Shown here: one piece after another, positions 29,274 to 37,543 of the stretch | Position numbering within the stretch: position 1 is the first letter of the stretch | How the letters are laid out: every line of letters begins with the position of its first letter | Assembly: GCA_964540655.1 (NCBI GenBank) | Contig: CAZINR010000005.1 | Span: 1 to 40,076, forward strand | Direction: 5' to 3' | DNA length: 40,076 bases | From: CAZQBY01 sp964540655 | GTDB lineage: Archaea > Altiarchaeota > Altiarchaeia > JAFGQM01 | Notes under the pieces: generated by a model | Seen by the model: the letters and a program-made list of their open reading frames with translations, nothing else | What the model was told of the DNA's origin: nothing | Databases searched by the model: none | Made by a program: the position numbers and the translations under genes

Positions 29274-29483
29274 ATGGCAAAGATTACACTGGATAGGGAG
29301 AACTGCATCGGATGCGGGGCCTGTACGGGCGTGTGCCCCGACTATTTCGAGATGGGGACAGACGGCAAGAGCTCCCTCAAGGGAGCCGGCGAGGGCAGCA
29401 CGCAGAGCATCGAGGTGGACGATGCCGGATGTGCCACGGAAGCCGGGGACGCCTGCCCTGTGAACGTCATAAAGGTCGAGTAA
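29274..29483 (+). CDS. [4Fe-4S] ferredoxin (archaeal single-cluster type)
   Basis: 69 aa. Cys11, Cys14, Cys17 and Cys21 lie in CIGCGACTGVCP, and a second pair lies in CATEAGDACPV near the C-terminus (Cys53, Cys61). In archaeal ferredoxins of the Thermococcus type one cluster is held by the first three cysteines plus the last C-P, while the other two may form a disulfide; the spacing here fits that. The insert between them (MGTDGKSSLKGAGEGSTQ) is longer than in 2[4Fe-4S] forms. It carries electrons for oxidoreductases that are not in this window. It is different from the 8Fe ferredoxin paired with geranylgeranyl reductase. Confidence 0.9.
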   Translation: MAKITLDRENCIGCGACTGVCPDYFEMGTDGKSSLKGAGEGSTQSIEVDDAGCATEAGDACPVNVIKVE

Positions 29484-29569
29484 GGCTCCATTATACCGGG
29501 TTTTTGAGTTGCTAAGGCAGTGACTATGTTTTTATTATCTTAGCTTTAATTATTAAACACCAACCCAAG

Positions 29570-30019
29570 ATGGAAACTACGGTAAAGGAGATTATGCGGA
29601 AGAGGTTCGCATCTTTGAAAAAAACCGACTCTCTGGGCAAGGCGATAGACGTCTTCATAAAGAACCCGGACATGGTCTTTCCCGTCGTGGACGACAAAAG
29701 GAGGATAATCGGCGAGGTCAACCAGCACGAGCTCCTCAAGCTGGCCGTCCCTGCCGATTACATAGGCGGGGAGCACGTCCTGGGCCCGGGCGGCATAAGG
29801 GCGGTCATGCAGCGCTCCGGCACCAAAGTGGAAGACCTGATGACCAAGAACGATCTGAAGGTGAGAGAGGACGCCAAGGTCTTCGACGCGGCCAAGATAA
29901 TGCTGGACACCGACGTCAGGACCCTGGAGGTCATCGACATGAAGAAAAAGCCCATCGGCTTCGTCTCCGAGCTGGACATACTCAAGTACCTGAAAACCAA
30001 GCTTGAAGAGAAGAAATGA
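29570..30019 (+). CDS. Tandem CBS-domain protein coupled to antiporter
   Basis: 149 aa made of two CBS domains: about 1-60 (TVKEIMRKRFASLKKTDSLGKAIDVF, FPVVDDKRRIIGEV) and about 85-145 (KVEDLMTKNDLKVREDAKVFDAAKIML, LEVIDMKKKPIGFVSELDIL). CBS pairs bind adenosyl ligands (AMP, ATP, SAM) and switch partner proteins. The stop codon overlaps the start of the antiporter gene (ATGA at 30016-30019), so this is probably the separately encoded regulatory subunit of that antiporter. A TTTAATTATTAAAC run near 29543-29556 is the likely promoter, about 20-25 nt before the ATG. Confidence 0.9.
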   Translation: METTVKEIMRKRFASLKKTDSLGKAIDVFIKNPDMVFPVVDDKRRIIGEVNQHELLKLAVPADYIGGEHVLGPGGIRAVMQRSGTKVEDLMTKNDLKVREDAKVFDAAKIMLDTDVRTLEVIDMKKKPIGFVSELDILKYLKTKLEEKK

Positions 30020-31230
30020 TCGAATACCTGCTCGTTATAGCGGTAGTCCTCGTCTTCGCGAAGATACTGGGAGAGCTGTGCGAGAGGGTGGGCATACCCA
30101 GCATACTGGGGGAGATAACCACGGGCATAGTGCTCGGCCCATCACTATTGGCGTTAATAAGCGACCCGACGCTGGAGGTCTACGCCCTCTTCGCTGAGGT
30201 CGGGATAATCATGCTGCTGTTCGTCGCGGGCTTCGAGCACGTGGACATCGGCAGCCTTCTCAAATACAAGAAGGTCTCGATAACCCTGAGCGTCGTCAGC
30301 TCTTTCGTCCCGCTTACTGGAGTAGTCCTGTGGAGCCTGTCCATGGGCTACCCCATCGAGACTGCGCTGATGCTGGGCATAGCCCTTTCGGCGACTTCCA
30401 TGGGCATAACCGTACGCTCCCTCCTGGACTGCAACCAGATAAACTCCAAACCGGGGAGGACTATCCTCGGCTCCTTGGTCATCAACGACATAACCGGCCT
30501 TATAATGATGACCATAGTCATAGGGGTCGTAGCATCAACGAGCGGCAACCTGGCCCTTGACATACTTACGGTCATGCTGGGCATAGGGGCGTTCTTCGGC
30601 ATATTCCTGGCAGCGGAGTACCTGATGCCCTACATCATACTCTATGCCGTCCGTCTGAGGGTCGAGGAAGCCCAGTTCACCCTAGTATTCGTGGTGGTCC
30701 TGCTGGCGGCGTTCCTGGCCTCGAACATGGGCCTGAGCACGATGATAGGCGCCTTCTTCGCGGGGATAGCCCTGTCGCGCTCCTCGATCCTCGAGACGGA
30801 GACCTTCTCGCAGAAGATATCCTCCATCTCATACGGCCTGTTCATACCCATCTTTTTCGTCATGGCGGGTGCGCGCATAGATTTGAGCAACCTGGCCCAG
30901 TCCTTCGGGCTGGCGGTGATGATGCTCTCCATAATAACCAGCCTCCAGATAGGCTGCGCCTTCATAGTGGGCAAGTTCTACAAGTACAGCAACTGGAAGG
31001 CGGTGCTGATGGGGCTGGGGATGCTGCCCTACGGCGAGGTCACCCTTATCGTCATGACCGCGCTGCTGAGCCTGGCAGCGGGCAACGAAGCGGTGTTCGG
31101 CGGCGTTCTCGGAACGGAAGGGCTACAGAGCCTGTTCTCCGCGGTGTTGATACTCATCGCCATGACAATACTGATAGCCCCCATGGCGATGAACTTCGTG
31201 TCGAAGAAAATCGAGAAGGAAGAGAAGTAA
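30016..31230 (+). CDS. CPA2-family (Kef/NapA-type) cation:proton antiporter
   Basis: 404 aa with about 11-12 TM helices. The N-terminal signature is ELCERVGIPSILGEITTGIVLGPSLL, common to Kef/NapA antiporters. Further segments are ALMLGIALSATSMGITVRSLLD, a conserved unwound-helix region, VINDITGLIMMTIV with an intramembrane Asp, and FFAGIALSRS. It exchanges Na+ or K+ for protons. There is no C-terminal TrkA-N/RCK domain as in KefB/KefC; the overlapping CBS gene may supply regulation instead. The C-terminus is short and Lys/Glu-rich. Confidence 0.9.
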   Translation: MIEYLLVIAVVLVFAKILGELCERVGIPSILGEITTGIVLGPSLLALISDPTLEVYALFAEVGIIMLLFVAGFEHVDIGSLLKYKKVSITLSVVSSFVPLTGVVLWSLSMGYPIETALMLGIALSATSMGITVRSLLDCNQINSKPGRTILGSLVINDITGLIMMTIVIGVVASTSGNLALDILTVMLGIGAFFGIFLAAEYLMPYIILYAVRLRVEEAQFTLVFVVVLLAAFLASNMGLSTMIGAFFAGIALSRSSILETETFSQKISSISYGLFIPIFFVMAGARIDLSNLAQSFGLAVMMLSIITSLQIGCAFIVGKFYKYSNWKAVLMGLGMLPYGEVTLIVMTALLSLAAGNEAVFGGVLGTEGLQSLFSAVLILIAMTILIAPMAMNFVSKKIEKEEK

Positions 31231-31239
31231 GCTTCTATT

Positions 31240-32247
31240 ATGCCAAAAACACCCTGGACAAGGCGGATGTTCGGAAGGGCTCTGAGTATGCGCAAGCAGG
31301 GGATGTTTGCAAGGGATATCGCAGAAAAGCTCGGCACCGAGTTCGGCTGCTCTGTGAAAAAACGCTCTATGCAGACCATGTTCTCGCAGTACAGGGCGGT
31401 CGAAGGCATTGAAGCCGCGCTGCGCAACTGGGACGAGAAACATAAATCAGAGCAGGAGAAAAAAGCGGGGAGGTCTAGGGGCGGAAAGGCCCAGTGGGAA
31501 GGAAAAACAGAGGAAGAGAGAAGCAGGGAAATGAGCAGAAGAGCCACAAGGGGGTGGGCCGAAAAAACAAAGGAGCAAAGGAGCGCTATAGCCGAAAAAA
31601 GGTTTAATGCCATGCCCGCCGGCAAGCGCAAGGCATTTCAAGAGGCAGGAACTGCTGCAGCAAGAGCCAAAGACCTGGCACGTTCAAAGCAGGAGAGGAG
31701 TGAGCAGCGCAGGCGCGCAAGACGGACGCTGGCCGCAAAAGACCCGGATTTTGCAAAAAGAAGATATGATTCGATGCCGGAAGAGTCCAAGCAAGCCTCC
31801 CTCACCTCAATGTGGGAGACCCGCAGGAGAAAAGCCGCGGAGAAGAGGAAATTGACGAACCTTATGTTCTCCGACGCCATTGCAAGGCAGCAGGAGAGGA
31901 CGATGGTTGATTTCGGTTATAATCCGATAACGGGGGAAATAATAGGCAAACGACCCAGGCCGGGCAATGCCATCGACTCTCAGGTTGTTAGGGAAGCCAT
32001 TAAACGGGAGAGCATCCAAAGGTTGCGCGCAGCAATAAGAACGCTCCCTGCAAAACACAGAAGGGTTGCGACTTATTTGCTTGACGGGGCGATGAAACCG
32101 GACCTGACCGTCGATTTCGATGAGATTTCGAGCCGAATGGCAATCAGCAGGAAAGAAGCCAGAACGCTTGTCGATCAAACATTTAGGCATTTGCGTGAAA
32201 GGGTCGGGGATAAAAAGAGGAGAGGGAGCAGGTCAAGTTTCAAATAA
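31240..32247 (+). CDS. Basic DNA-binding-like protein with C-terminal sigma-70 region 4-like HTH
   Basis: 335 aa, very basic. Residues about 5-52 look like a Myb/SANT- or HTH-type unit (FGRALSMRKQGMFARDIAEKL, then RSMQTMFSQYR). Residues about 75-200 contain degenerate repeats of the form K-A-x-W-x-x-K-T/M-x-E-E-R-x-x-x-x-x-R (KAQWEGKTEEERSREMSRRA, RGWAEKTKEQRSAIAEKR, RRYDSMPEESKQASLTS). Residues about 258-322 resemble sigma-70 region 4: IQRLRAAIRTLPAKHRRVA, then DFDEISSRMAISRKEARTL, then FRHLRERV. Archaea do not use sigma factors, so this is unusual. Codons are AAA/GAA-rich, unlike neighbours, which suggests transfer. It follows the antiporter by 9 nt and precedes tfb. Confidence 0.65.
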   Translation: MPKTPWTRRMFGRALSMRKQGMFARDIAEKLGTEFGCSVKKRSMQTMFSQYRAVEGIEAALRNWDEKHKSEQEKKAGRSRGGKAQWEGKTEEERSREMSRRATRGWAEKTKEQRSAIAEKRFNAMPAGKRKAFQEAGTAAARAKDLARSKQERSEQRRRARRTLAAKDPDFAKRRYDSMPEESKQASLTSMWETRRRKAAEKRKLTNLMFSDAIARQQERTMVDFGYNPITGEIIGKRPRPGNAIDSQVVREAIKRESIQRLRAAIRTLPAKHRRVATYLLDGAMKPDLTVDFDEISSRMAISRKEARTLVDQTFRHLRERVGDKKRRGSRSSFK

Positions 32248-32266
32248 GCTAATGGCTGATTTCTGA

Positions 32267-32297
32267 AGAAAAAGTCGGCCCAAATCGGACTTTTTCT
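32267..32297. terminator. Hairpin with T-run between the sigma4-like gene and tfb
   Basis: Perfect 10-bp stem AGAAAAAGTC/GACTTTTTCT (32267-32276 with 32288-32297) and an 11-nt loop, 20 nt after the stop codon. The 3' arm contains a T-run, so it can end transcription before the tfb promoter at about 32338-32361. Confidence 0.6.
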
Positions 32298-32392
32298 ACA
32301 AAGCCTCGAAAACCGAAACGCTTTTTGCTCATTACTGAAAAATATAAGCCGTGCGCTTAAACGATTATTCTGGATAATTAACCCCCTGCAAA

Positions 32393-33343
32393 ATGGCCGA
32401 CGACAACAAGAGTTCTGGCATGTGCCCGGAGTGCGGAGGCACCCTGGTGAGAGATTACAAGCACGCGGAGATAATGTGCTCCAAATGCGGTCTAGTGGTT
32501 GACGAGAGCATAGCCGACCTGGGAGCGGAGACGCGCAGCTTCGACTCAGAGTCATGGCTCAAGAGGACCCGAACGGGCAGCCCCATGACATACACCAAGC
32601 CCCACAAGGGCCTGACCACCGAGATCGACAAATATGACCGGGACATACGCGGGGGTACCGTCTCCAAGGAAGCGCGCAAGCGCATGTACCGCATGAGGAA
32701 GTGGCAGAGGAGGATAAACGTCTCCTCGTCCGTGGAGAAGGACATCATACCCGCGCTCAACGAGATATCAAGGGAGCTCTCGGAGCTGGGCCTCCCCATA
32801 TCCATGAAGGAGGACGCTGCCATAATGTACCGCAAGATCTGCAACAAGGGGCTGGTCAGGGGCCGAAGCATAGAGGCCATAATAGCCGCGATAACCTATA
32901 TCCTGTGCAGAAACAGAGGCATACCGAGGACACTGGGCGAGATATCCGACGTCTCGGGCATAGACTCCAAGGACGTGGGCAAGACATACCGCTATGTCGC
33001 GCGCCATCTGAAGCTTAAAGTGCCGCCGACCACGCCTGCGGACTACCTGCCGAAGTTCGCCCACAAGGTCAAGCTGCCCAACTACGTGGTGGACAAGGCC
33101 AACGAGATAATAAACGACGCCAAGGAGCTCGGCCTGACCAGCGGGCGCGCCCCGGCGGGCGTCGCAGCAGCCGTCCTCTATATCGCCGCCGACATCTACA
33201 ACATGCAGAAGACGCAGAAGGAGATAGCGGAGGCGGCGGGCGTGACAGAAGTCACGGTCAGGAACCGGCACCGCGAGCTGGAGGAGAAGATGGACCTCTA
33301 CAAGTACAAGGAGCAGGTCATCAAGGAGCAGAAGAAGGGCTAG
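32393..33343 (+). CDS. tfb: Transcription initiation factor TFB (TFIIB homologue)
   Basis: 316 aa. The N-terminal zinc ribbon has C11, C14, C29 and C32 (MCPECGGTLV, IMCSKCGLVV). The B-finger/linker follows (ESIADLGAETRSFD...RTRTGSPMTYTKPHKGLTTEI). Two cyclin-like repeats cover about 115-205 and 210-305, with AIIAAITYILCRNRGIPRTLGEIS and GVAAAVLYIAADIYNMQKTQKEIAEAAGVTEVTVRNR as the paired landmarks. TFB bridges TBP-bound TATA/BRE DNA and RNA polymerase. All expected parts are present, so it is likely functional. Candidate promoter elements are AAATATAAG near 32339 and CTTAAAC near 32355. Confidence 0.97.
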   Translation: MADDNKSSGMCPECGGTLVRDYKHAEIMCSKCGLVVDESIADLGAETRSFDSESWLKRTRTGSPMTYTKPHKGLTTEIDKYDRDIRGGTVSKEARKRMYRMRKWQRRINVSSSVEKDIIPALNEISRELSELGLPISMKEDAAIMYRKICNKGLVRGRSIEAIIAAITYILCRNRGIPRTLGEISDVSGIDSKDVGKTYRYVARHLKLKVPPTTPADYLPKFAHKVKLPNYVVDKANEIINDAKELGLTSGRAPAGVAAAVLYIAADIYNMQKTQKEIAEAAGVTEVTVRNRHRELEEKMDLYKYKEQVIKEQKKG

Positions 33344-33930
33344 TCAAAGAGCTCTTTCTCTTCCCTGAACCAGTGCCTGCTTCTCTCCACGTGGTCCTTC
33401 AGCCACCTTTTCAGCCGCTCGTCCCTCTCGTCTAGCTCCGCGCCCTTCGGAGGTTTCTCCAGGAACTCCAGAAGCCTGCGGGATATGTCTGCATGCGTAG
33501 TAAGGGCGGACCGGCGCTCTTCAGGGCTCTCGATCTCCTCTATCTCATAGGTGCCGTCCGGTCTGACGAGGTCCCTGCTCACGACCGGCGCGCCCACCGG
33601 GTCCATCCCCCTCCTCTCCAGCGCCGTGGAACGATTGAGCGTGATGCGCCGCCTCTGAGTGGGGGTCGCAAGGACATGGAAGACGTGATGCGATTCCGCG
33701 TTCGAGCGTCCGTAAGGGAGCATGAAATAAGAGCCTGTGACCCCGGATGTCATGGAAAGGGTAGGGTAGTCGGGATGCCGGGAGTTCAGCATCCAGGCAG
33801 TCCTGAAGTTGTCGGGTGACTTGCCCATGTGCCCTGTGCCGAACTTCATGTCCGGCTTGAGCATCGCGCGCACGAAAAGATGGCGCGGGTCGTGATGGGA
33901 CTGCCTTTTCGCATGACGAGGTGCTGTCAT
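33340..33930 (-). CDS. Hypothetical protein, unknown function
   Basis: 196 aa from ATG 33928-33930; the frame is open upstream across the XPD gene, but that part is shadow. The start is supported by TATTTAAG-type sequence near 33957-33964, about 30 nt upstream, which overlaps the end of the helicase gene. The protein is hydrophilic, Arg/His-rich at the N-terminus (APRHAKRQSHHDPRHLF) and helical and charged at the C-terminus (LDERDERLKRWLKDHVERSRHWF). The middle (PTQRRRITLNRSTALERRG) lacks a recognisable motif. It overlaps the convergent tfb stop by 4 nt. No function is proposed. Confidence 0.6.
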   Translation of the reverse strand: MTAPRHAKRQSHHDPRHLFVRAMLKPDMKFGTGHMGKSPDNFRTAWMLNSRHPDYPTLSMTSGVTGSYFMLPYGRSNAESHHVFHVLATPTQRRRITLNRSTALERRGMDPVGAPVVSRDLVRPDGTYEIEEIESPEERRSALTTHADISRRLLEFLEKPPKGAELDERDERLKRWLKDHVERSRHWFREEKELFD

Positions 33931-33956
33931 TCTGCCTATTATTCTTGAAAAGAGAC

Positions 33957-35852
33957 TTAAATAGCTTTGAAGAATTTCTCCACGTACATCTTCGGCTTGG
34001 AGGTTATGATGAAGCGCATGTCCCGGGGGAAGCACTTCTTGTAGTTGCCCCAGTTGAAGCGGTCGTCCATGAGGATAATGGCCCCCCGGTCCGTCTCGCT
34101 CCTGATGCACCTGCCCGCGGCCTGCAGCGCGCGGTTCATGGCAGGGTAGATGTAGCCGTAGTCCCACCCCCGCTCGAACTTGAAGTCGTAGTAGTTTATC
34201 AGTGCCTCCGTCTCCAGGGTGGGCTTCTCCAGGGGCAGCCCGACCACCGCCACGCAGTTCAGCATCTTTCCCGGGAAGTCCATGCCCTCGCTGAAGCTGC
34301 CCGCCTGGACCGCGAACAACACCCCTCCCTCGCCCTCCGAGAGCTTGGCCAGCCTCCTGTAAAGCTCGTGCCTCTGCCGCTTCTTCATGCTCTGCTTCTC
34401 CACCAGCTTGACTTTCTTCCCGGTGTCCACCTTCAGGGAGATGTTGTCCAGTATCCTGTAGGAAGGGAAGAAGACGGCCGTGTTGCCGGGGACGTCCGAG
34501 ATTATGCGTGAGAGGGTGCGGGATATCTTGTCCCACATGTGGGGGCTCCGCTTTGTGTATTTTGTGGTCATGCCGCTGGTCAGCAGGACGAGACGATTCT
34601 CCTTGGGGAACGGGTTGCTGAACTGCTCTAGGCGCGCGTCGTGTATGCCCAAAACAGTCTCATACATCTCCAGCGGCAGGAGCGTGCCGGACATGAGGAC
34701 CGACGCGTGCGCCTTGGAGAAAAGCTCCTCAGTGTATATGCCGGGATCCAGGCACTTGATGCTTATCTGGTAGCGTCTGCCGCTCCTGGACGTGTAGGTC
34801 TGCAGTATGCGCGCATAGGCCGCCTCGTTCTTGTCCCCGGTCCACTCCCGCAGGAAACCGGCTATGCTGGAGCAGTAGCTGCGGTAGCGGTTGGGGAGCT
34901 CCAGGACACGCTCGGCGAACGCCTCCAGGTCGTCCACGAAAGGCTTTGCATCCATGCTTATAGCCTTCTCTATGGCGCCGGTGAAGTCCTCTTTCTTGAC
35001 GAACATCTCGCCTCCTTTCATGCCCTTCCCGAGGGACTTCAAGACGTCGACTATCGACATCAAATCTTCTTCCAGGTTCTCCTCCCTGAGCGCCCTGGCC
35101 TCCTTGACCGCCTGGCTGACCGTGTATTCGCTGAGGTTGTGGCTCATCAGACTCCTCACCCTCTCCGGCAGGTTGTGGGCTTCGTCCACTATCAGTATCA
35201 TGTCCTCCAGCTCCCGGTCCATGCGGCCCAGGAAAGCGGTCCTCACCCGCGGGTGGAAGACGTGGTAGTAGTCGCACACCACCACGTCCGCCGACCTGCC
35301 CACCAGGACGCTTATCTCGTACGGGCACAGTCCATACTCCTTGCATATCTCCAGCACCCCCTCGGAATGCAGCGGGCTCCTGCTTTTTATCTCCCTTATA
35401 GCCTTCCTGGCCTTGTCCGAGAGGTTCCTGGAGCCGTCCTTGTAGACGGAGTTATGGAAGCGGCAGGTCTCGTTGCGCTTGTGGGACTGGCAGAACTGGT
35501 TGAACTCTTTAGAAATTAAATCGCGTGCGCCCTCGTAGAGGCAGGTCCACTGCTTGCCGATGATGTCCACGGAGACCACGTCCTTGCCGTATCTCCTCTT
35601 CATCTTCTTGAGCGTCTCCACGACTATGTGGTGGTGGCTGTGCTTGGGGGTGAGGAAAAAGACAGTCTTGCCGTTCTCCAGCCCGTAGGCCAGTGCCGGG
35701 GGCAGGGACGCTGCTGTCTTGCCTATGCCGGTCGGCGCGTTGGCCAGCAGGGAGCCTCCCTTCTCCATGACATCGACCACACCCTCCAGCATGCTCCTTT
35801 GCTCCTCTCGGATGCGGGAGAACGGGAACAGGGTCTTCTCTAGAATATCCAT
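33957..35852 (-). CDS. XPD/Rad3-like Fe-S DNA helicase
   Basis: 631 aa, SF2 DEAD_2 helicase. Walker A at 39-46 (APTGIGKT) is followed by the iron-sulfur domain with C104, C121, C130 and C176 (QWTC, QFC, ETC, LCPYE), the Walker B/DEAH box IVDEAHN (221-227), and the C-terminal helicase motifs VLFAVQAGSFSEGMDFPG and ALQAAGRCIRSETDRGA. XPD unwinds 5'-to-3' and serves in nucleotide-excision-type repair. Archaeal members are sometimes of the XPD and sometimes the DinG type; the Cys spacing and length fit XPD. It starts 13 nt inside the 3' end of the DUF2070 gene, so the two are cotranscribed. Confidence 0.93.
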   Translation of the reverse strand: MDILEKTLFPFSRIREEQRSMLEGVVDVMEKGGSLLANAPTGIGKTAASLPPALAYGLENGKTVFFLTPKHSHHHIVVETLKKMKRRYGKDVVSVDIIGKQWTCLYEGARDLISKEFNQFCQSHKRNETCRFHNSVYKDGSRNLSDKARKAIREIKSRSPLHSEGVLEICKEYGLCPYEISVLVGRSADVVVCDYYHVFHPRVRTAFLGRMDRELEDMILIVDEAHNLPERVRSLMSHNLSEYTVSQAVKEARALREENLEEDLMSIVDVLKSLGKGMKGGEMFVKKEDFTGAIEKAISMDAKPFVDDLEAFAERVLELPNRYRSYCSSIAGFLREWTGDKNEAAYARILQTYTSRSGRRYQISIKCLDPGIYTEELFSKAHASVLMSGTLLPLEMYETVLGIHDARLEQFSNPFPKENRLVLLTSGMTTKYTKRSPHMWDKISRTLSRIISDVPGNTAVFFPSYRILDNISLKVDTGKKVKLVEKQSMKKRQRHELYRRLAKLSEGEGGVLFAVQAGSFSEGMDFPGKMLNCVAVVGLPLEKPTLETEALINYYDFKFERGWDYGYIYPAMNRALQAAGRCIRSETDRGAIILMDDRFNWGNYKKCFPRDMRFIITSKPKMYVEKFFKAI

Positions 35853-37492
35853 AGCATCACTGCCAAAAACAAAAAGAACAGGAAGAACAGCACGGGCGTT
35901 ACCCTGGACATTATCTTGACAACGGTTAAAAGCTCGTAGTAGGACTTGCCGAGGATTCTGACGTTCTTCATCAGCTTCTCGCCGTAGGAGAGCTCGGCAT
36001 CCGCCAGCCCTTCTTTGGCCTCTCTTATGATGCTTTCAATTACGTCCTTGGGTGTGTCCGGCCTGTTTATGAGGGCCTTGACTGTCAGGGAATGGGTGTC
36101 CGTGGTGAAGAATAGAGCATGGTCTATGCCAAGCCTCCCGGAGATGTCATGGATCATCCTGGCCTCGTTCTCGGACAGCCCGTTGGTGTCCGCTATGAAG
36201 TAGAGGACGGTCTCCTCCGCCTCGAAGATTAGCGCAAACACACTGTAATCCTCGAAGAACCGGACCGCGCTTCCCGCCCGGGCCTTTTTCAGCGAGGCCT
36301 TCGAAAGCTCCATGATTATCTTGTCTATGAGCTCTTCTATCAGCTCCGCATCCCTCGTGAACGTCTCGACATTGAAGCACTGAGTCATGGGGAAATTGGG
36401 GTGGGAGTCCACGAAGACCACCTTCTTGTCTCGGTACTTGTCCCTCAGGGCAGAGAATATGGAGATATCGTAGTCGTCTATGCGGGCGCTGGCCAGGGAT
36501 ATTATGTAAACGTCGTTGAGCCTCTGCCCCATGACCGTTATGTTATTCTTCTCCACTCTGGCGACCTTCGAGGATTTTAGGGTTTCGTAGTTTCCTCCCT
36601 CGACCGCCTGGACCACCCTGGAGGAGATGTCCCTGGACGGGTTGTACTCGTGGTTGCTGGGGACGTGCATGAAGTAGGAGTCGCCATATCTGGCGTTCAG
36701 CTTCTTGATGGATTGAGTGCTGAGATTCCCTCCACCCACGCTTCTTATGGGGCCGGAGTGGAGCCACGGCGCGACCACCACACTCTCCTCGGCGCCCGCC
36801 CGTATCTTGAAGTACTGCACCAGAGCGTCTATATTATGGCCGATATCCAGGGAGACCTGCTCCCCGCGTATGCCCTTGAGTACTTTGCTCAGCTCGGCCA
36901 TGCCTGACATGCCCGCGAATACCAGCGAAAAGACGTGCTCGGTGAACAGTATCACCAATGTCGAGAAGGCGATGCTACCCACCATGAGTACCATGGGGCT
37001 GCTCAGATCGATTGCGATTATGCTGACCGAGGACAGCATGAGGGCCCATACCGACAGCGGCTGTATCATTGACAGCAAAAAGCTGCGGGCGCCTATCCTG
37101 ACGGCCCCGAGGCCAGAGAGCAGCAGCATCCACAGAGTGTATGACATCGCCGTCCAGAAGACCAGGGAGTCAAGGAAGTTTATCCTCGTTGAGAATATGA
37201 ATATGTAGGCTATTGCTATCAGGGCGAGCTGGTTGAGGAGGACAGTGAGATAGGACCATTTGGCCTTGAAGTTGCCGACGAGGCGGTCAACCAAAAAGCC
37301 GGAAAGCAGATTCACGGCTATGAACCCTATGATGAATACGTAGGAATCGAGAAGCAGCCTCGATCCAAAAACCTCTTTAGCCCCCAGACCGGCAGCTATG
37401 CCTGAAATAACTATGAGAGCGATAACGCCCCATACGCTGGGGCTCTTTATGCCCACGAACGAGAACTTCTTGAAATCGCGCGCATCCACCAT
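35840..37492 (-). CDS. DUF2070 membrane protein
   Basis: 550 aa. Six or seven TM helices occupy about 20-215 (GVIALIVISGIAAGLG, YVFIIGFIAVNLLSGFLV, QLALIAIAYIFIF and others). A large soluble domain follows with the signature APWLHSGPIRSVGGGNLS, where His and the Gly-rich turn resemble the H-x-G-P-x4-G-G metal-like motif of archaeal DUF2070, then HVPSNHEYNPS and FVDSHPNFPM with further His/Asp residues. One C-terminal TM helix (VLFFLFFLFLAVMLWIF) closes the chain. The function of DUF2070 is not established. A palindromic TATA-like GATTTAAATC at 37515-37524 is 27 nt before the ATG, so transcription is probably leaderless. XPD follows in the same operon. Confidence 0.82.
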   Translation of the reverse strand: MVDARDFKKFSFVGIKSPSVWGVIALIVISGIAAGLGAKEVFGSRLLLDSYVFIIGFIAVNLLSGFLVDRLVGNFKAKWSYLTVLLNQLALIAIAYIFIFSTRINFLDSLVFWTAMSYTLWMLLLSGLGAVRIGARSFLLSMIQPLSVWALMLSSVSIIAIDLSSPMVLMVGSIAFSTLVILFTEHVFSLVFAGMSGMAELSKVLKGIRGEQVSLDIGHNIDALVQYFKIRAGAEESVVVAPWLHSGPIRSVGGGNLSTQSIKKLNARYGDSYFMHVPSNHEYNPSRDISSRVVQAVEGGNYETLKSSKVARVEKNNITVMGQRLNDVYIISLASARIDDYDISIFSALRDKYRDKKVVFVDSHPNFPMTQCFNVETFTRDAELIEELIDKIIMELSKASLKKARAGSAVRFFEDYSVFALIFEAEETVLYFIADTNGLSENEARMIHDISGRLGIDHALFFTTDTHSLTVKALINRPDTPKDVIESIIREAKEGLADAELSYGEKLMKNVRILGKSYYELLTVVKIMSRVTPVLFFLFFLFLAVMLWIF

Positions 37493-37543
37493 CCCGTATG
37501 TTTGAAGCCGCGGGGATTTAAATCAGGGTAGAATAGGCCAAGC

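Noticed and set aside
34641..35519. A 292-codon plus-strand open frame opposite the XPD helicase
   Set aside because: Antisense shadow of a gene with intact helicase and Fe-S motifs; no motif of its own.
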